Source: MGBC108787 sp964591225 (GTDB taxonomy: Bacteria; Bacillota_I; Bacilli_A; RF39; UBA660). Taken from it: 41,774 nucleotides of DNA. The translations under genes were made by a program, and so were the position numbers. The stretch covers positions 1-41,774 of the forward strand of contig CAZQAO010000002.1 in NCBI GenBank assembly GCA_964591225.1, in the 5' to 3' direction. Below are positions 39,122-41,774 of this stretch, in pieces (positions within the stretch are counted from its first letter, which is position 1; each line of letters begins with the position of its first letter). Below the pieces are notes generated by a model. That model did no database searches. It saw only the letters and a program-made list of their open reading frames with translations, and had not been told where the DNA came from.

Positions 39122-41749
39122 ATGGCTAAATATGTCTATGCTTTTGAAGAAGGAAATAAAGATATGCGGGAGCTTTTGGGAGGTAAAGGTGCTAATTTAG
39201 CCGAAATGACTAACTTAGGTTTACCAGTTCCTCATGGTTTTACAATTACTACCGAAGCTTGTCAAATATATTATGAAAAAGATCGAACCATCCCACAAGA
39301 TATTGAAACCGAAATTAGTGCTAAATTAAAAGAATTAGAAAGTAAAAGTGGCAAAAACTTTGGTGATGCCAAAAATCCATTATTAGTAAGTGTTCGTAGT
39401 GGTTCCCGAGCTAGTATGCCCGGCATGATGGATACAATTTTGAATTTAGGATTAAATGATGACGTGGCAGCTGCATTAAGTGATAATGAAGAAAATAAAC
39501 GATTTATTTATGACTCTTATCGGCGTTTAATTATGATGTTTGCTAATGTGGTTAAAGGTTATTCTAAAGATACCTTTGAAAGACATTTAGATACTTATAA
39601 AAAAGATCATAATAAAAAAAGTGATTTAGATTTAACAGCAGCAGATTGGTTTACAATTACCAATGATTATAAAAAAATATATAAGGAAATTGTAAAAGAA
39701 GAATTTCCTATTGATCCGATGACTCAATTAATCGAAGCTGTCAAAGCGGTATTTAATAGTTGGAAAAATGAACGAGCTATTTATTATCGAAAATTAAATC
39801 ATATTCCTGAGGATTGGGGAACAGCAGTAAATATTCAAGAAATGGTTTATGGCAATTTAAATGAATTTTCTGGGACAGGAGTGGCTTTTTCCCGAAATCC
39901 TTCTACGGGGGAAGATAAATTATATGGTGAATATTTAATTAATGCTCAAGGCGAAGATGTCGTTTCCGGAGTACGAACTCCGGAAAATATCTTGACGTTA
40001 AAAGATAAAATGCCAGATATTTATGAGCAATTTTTACATATTGCTAAACAATTAGAACAACATTATCATGATATGCAAGATATGGAATTTACAATCGAAA
40101 ATAACAAATTATATATTTTACAAACTAGGAACGGAAAAAGAACTGCTACTGCGGCCATTAAAATAGCAGTTGATATGGTAAAAGAAGGATTAATTACGAA
40201 AGAAGAAGCTATATTAAGAGTAGAGCCGGAACAAATTGAAAGTCTTTTACATCCCACATTCCAAGAAGAGTCTTTAAAAAATGCTGCAAAAATTGCCCAT
40301 GGTTTAGCAGCTTCTCCTGGGGCAGCTGTTGGTCGTATTTGCTTTGAAGCTAGTGAAGCTATAGCCGAAGCCAAAAAAGGACTTTCGCCAATTTTAGTTC
40401 GTTTGGAAACAAGTCCCGAAGATATTGAAGGTATGCACTCATCAAGTGGTGTCTTAACTCTACGAGGCGGTATGACTAGCCATGCCGCTGTCGTCGCCCG
40501 GGGAATGGGCCGGTGTTGTATTACGGGCTGCAATGATTTAGAAATCGATATGGATAACCAAGTTTTAATAACTAAAAATGGTGTTACTTTAAAAAAAGGT
40601 GATACTATTTCCTTAGATGGTAATACTGGTAATGTCTACGAGGGAGCTATTGAAACCACGGAAGCTACTATTAGTGGTGATTTTGAAACATTTATGAATT
40701 GGGTTGATGAAAATAAAAGTCTAAAAGTTAGGGCTAATGCGGAAACCGTTAAAGATGCTGAAGTAGCCATGAAATTTAACGCTGAAGGAATTGGTTTATG
40801 TCGAACGGAGCATATGTTTTTCTCATCCGATCGCATTTTTAATTTTCGAAAAATGATTTTAGCTACTACCAAACAAGAACGAGAAGATGCTCTTGCTGAA
40901 ATTTTAACTTATCAAAAAGCCGATTTTGTCCAATTATTCCAAATTGTAGCTCCCCATTCAATAGTAATTCGGTATTTAGATCCACCTTTACATGAATTCT
41001 TACCTAAAACTGATCCAGAAATCCAAGCTTTAGCAGAAAGCTTGCATATAACTAAAGAAGTAATTCTAAATAGAATTAAAGAATTAAAAGAAGCAAATCC
41101 TATGATGGGTCATAGAGGATGTCGTTTAGCAATAACTTTCCCAGAAATTGCAGTAATGCAAACAAGAGCTATTATCGAAGCTGCAATTCAAGTATCTAAA
41201 CAAGGTAAAACAGTAAAACCAGAAATTATGATTCCGCTAGTTGGTGATGCCGAAGAATTAAAATTTGTTAAGGATATTGTTATGCAAACAGCTAATAAAA
41301 TAATGACAGAACAAAATTATCAAATTGAAATAAAAATTGGAACTATGATTGAATTACCAAGAGCAGCAATTATGTCGGCATCTATTGCAGAAGAAGCTTC
41401 TTTCTTCTCTTATGGAACTAATGATTTAACGCAAATGACTTATGGTTTTAGTCGTGATGATGCTGGTAAGTTTTTAGAATCATATTATCAAGAAAAGATT
41501 TTTACTCAAGATCCTTTTGTTCATATTGATGAAGAGGGAGTAGGAAGATTAATGGAAATATCTATTGCTGAAGCAAAGAAAGTTAATAGTAATATTGAAT
41601 TAGGAGTTTGTGGCGAACACGGCGGAGATGCTCAAAGTATTAATTTCTTTAATAAAATAGGTTTAGATTATGTTTCTTGCTCACCTTATCGAGTACCGAT
41701 TGCTAAACTTGCTGCAGCTCAAGCAAATATCAAAAATGGGAGGAACTAA
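39122..41749 (+). CDS. ppdK: Pyruvate, phosphate dikinase
   Basis: The 875-residue enzyme is complete: an ATP-grasp domain (LLGGKGANLAEMTNLGLPVP at the start), the phosphohistidine domain with LRGGMTSHAAVVARGMGRCC (His near 455), and a PEP/pyruvate TIM barrel with GIGLCRTEHMFF, GHRGCRLAITFPEIA and the catalytic Cys in LGVCGEHGGD. It interconverts pyruvate plus ATP plus phosphate with PEP plus AMP plus pyrophosphate, common in anaerobic Bacillota. From about 41000 the codon choice changes towards AGA and GCA, while the protein stays canonical. Confidence 0.97.
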   Translation: MAKYVYAFEEGNKDMRELLGGKGANLAEMTNLGLPVPHGFTITTEACQIYYEKDRTIPQDIETEISAKLKELESKSGKNFGDAKNPLLVSVRSGSRASMPGMMDTILNLGLNDDVAAALSDNEENKRFIYDSYRRLIMMFANVVKGYSKDTFERHLDTYKKDHNKKSDLDLTAADWFTITNDYKKIYKEIVKEEFPIDPMTQLIEAVKAVFNSWKNERAIYYRKLNHIPEDWGTAVNIQEMVYGNLNEFSGTGVAFSRNPSTGEDKLYGEYLINAQGEDVVSGVRTPENILTLKDKMPDIYEQFLHIAKQLEQHYHDMQDMEFTIENNKLYILQTRNGKRTATAAIKIAVDMVKEGLITKEEAILRVEPEQIESLLHPTFQEESLKNAAKIAHGLAASPGAAVGRICFEASEAIAEAKKGLSPILVRLETSPEDIEGMHSSSGVLTLRGGMTSHAAVVARGMGRCCITGCNDLEIDMDNQVLITKNGVTLKKGDTISLDGNTGNVYEGAIETTEATISGDFETFMNWVDENKSLKVRANAETVKDAEVAMKFNAEGIGLCRTEHMFFSSDRIFNFRKMILATTKQEREDALAEILTYQKADFVQLFQIVAPHSIVIRYLDPPLHEFLPKTDPEIQALAESLHITKEVILNRIKELKEANPMMGHRGCRLAITFPEIAVMQTRAIIEAAIQVSKQGKTVKPEIMIPLVGDAEELKFVKDIVMQTANKIMTEQNYQIEIKIGTMIELPRAAIMSASIAEEASFFSYGTNDLTQMTYGFSRDDAGKFLESYYQEKIFTQDPFVHIDEEGVGRLMEISIAEAKKVNSNIELGVCGEHGGDAQSINFFNKIGLDYVSCSPYRVPIAKLAAAQANIKNGRN

Positions 41750-41774
41750 TAATAATTGATCAAGACTTAGGTAA

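Noticed and set aside
40066..40533. 155-codon minus-strand frame inside ppdK
   Set aside because: Antisense shadow of a well-conserved coding region, with no ribosome binding site or family resemblance.
1..41774. CRISPR arrays, rRNA genes, insertion sequences
   Set aside because: No regularly spaced repeats, rRNA sequence or transposase frames were seen on either strand.

Overview
This is a very AT-rich, densely packed bacterial chromosome segment. Gene content and order point to the Bacillota: rnc-smc, comEA-comEC-holA, mutS, nusB-xseA-xseB, radC-mreC-mreD-spoIVFA-spoIVFB-rplU-prp-rpmA, rplS-lepB, rbgA-rnhB and topA-xerC. TGA is used as a stop and TGG codes for Trp, so the code is the standard bacterial one and not that of Mycoplasma. 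Very low GC, small proteins and a shortened SMC suggest a streamlined Bacilli/Erysipelotrichia- or RF39-like lineage. The exact taxon cannot be fixed from the window.

Layout. Bases 1-706 are the only long stretch without an intact gene. It holds the wreck of a defence-type locus on the minus strand, beside tRNA-Lys: an Xre-type N-terminal fragment, a compact structured RNA ending in an intrinsic terminator, and the first 36 codons of an Abi_2/AbiF-type gene. Then come a two-gene NHEJ set (ku and a stand-alone ATP-dependent ligase), a small membrane protein, tRNA-Ser, a lipoprotein related to metal-binding ABC substrate proteins, and yidD (2.5-4.1 kb). Next are rnc-smc-kinase-like protein (4.2-8.8 kb), def and a small Gly/Tyr-rich membrane protein (8.8-9.6 kb), ftsW-like, comEA-comEC, holA and an unknown gene (9.8-15.2 kb). 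They are followed by recD2, a small protein and mutS (15.2-20.3 kb), an unknown gene, nusB, xseAB and an archaeal-type proS (20.3-24.2 kb).

The segment from 24.3 to 29.9 kb combines sporulation genes (spoIVB, a SPOR-domain gene in the usual spoIIB position, spoIVFA-like, spoIVFB) with radC, mreCD and the rplU-prp-rpmA ribosomal cluster. The ribosomal cluster has its own strong promoter inside the end of spoIVFB. The right part (30-41.8 kb) holds rplS, lepB, an ASCH-domain gene, an HD-domain gene that looks inserted, rbgA-rnhB-ltaS-like-topA, an unknown gene with xerC, and ppdK.

How the genes fit together. DNA repair and processing are heavily represented (Ku, ligase, RecD2, MutS, exonuclease VII, RadC, RNase HII, TopA, XerC, Pol III delta). 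NHEJ next to an apparent sigma-K activation set (SpoIVB, SpoIVFA, SpoIVFB) suggests an endospore former. ComEA and ComEC suggest DNA uptake. Regulation looks compact: many genes start 10-16 nt after an extended -10 promoter (TGNTATAAT), and many stop codons lie inside the terminator hairpin of the same gene. The most novel-looking signal is the decayed RNA/Abi module at the left edge.
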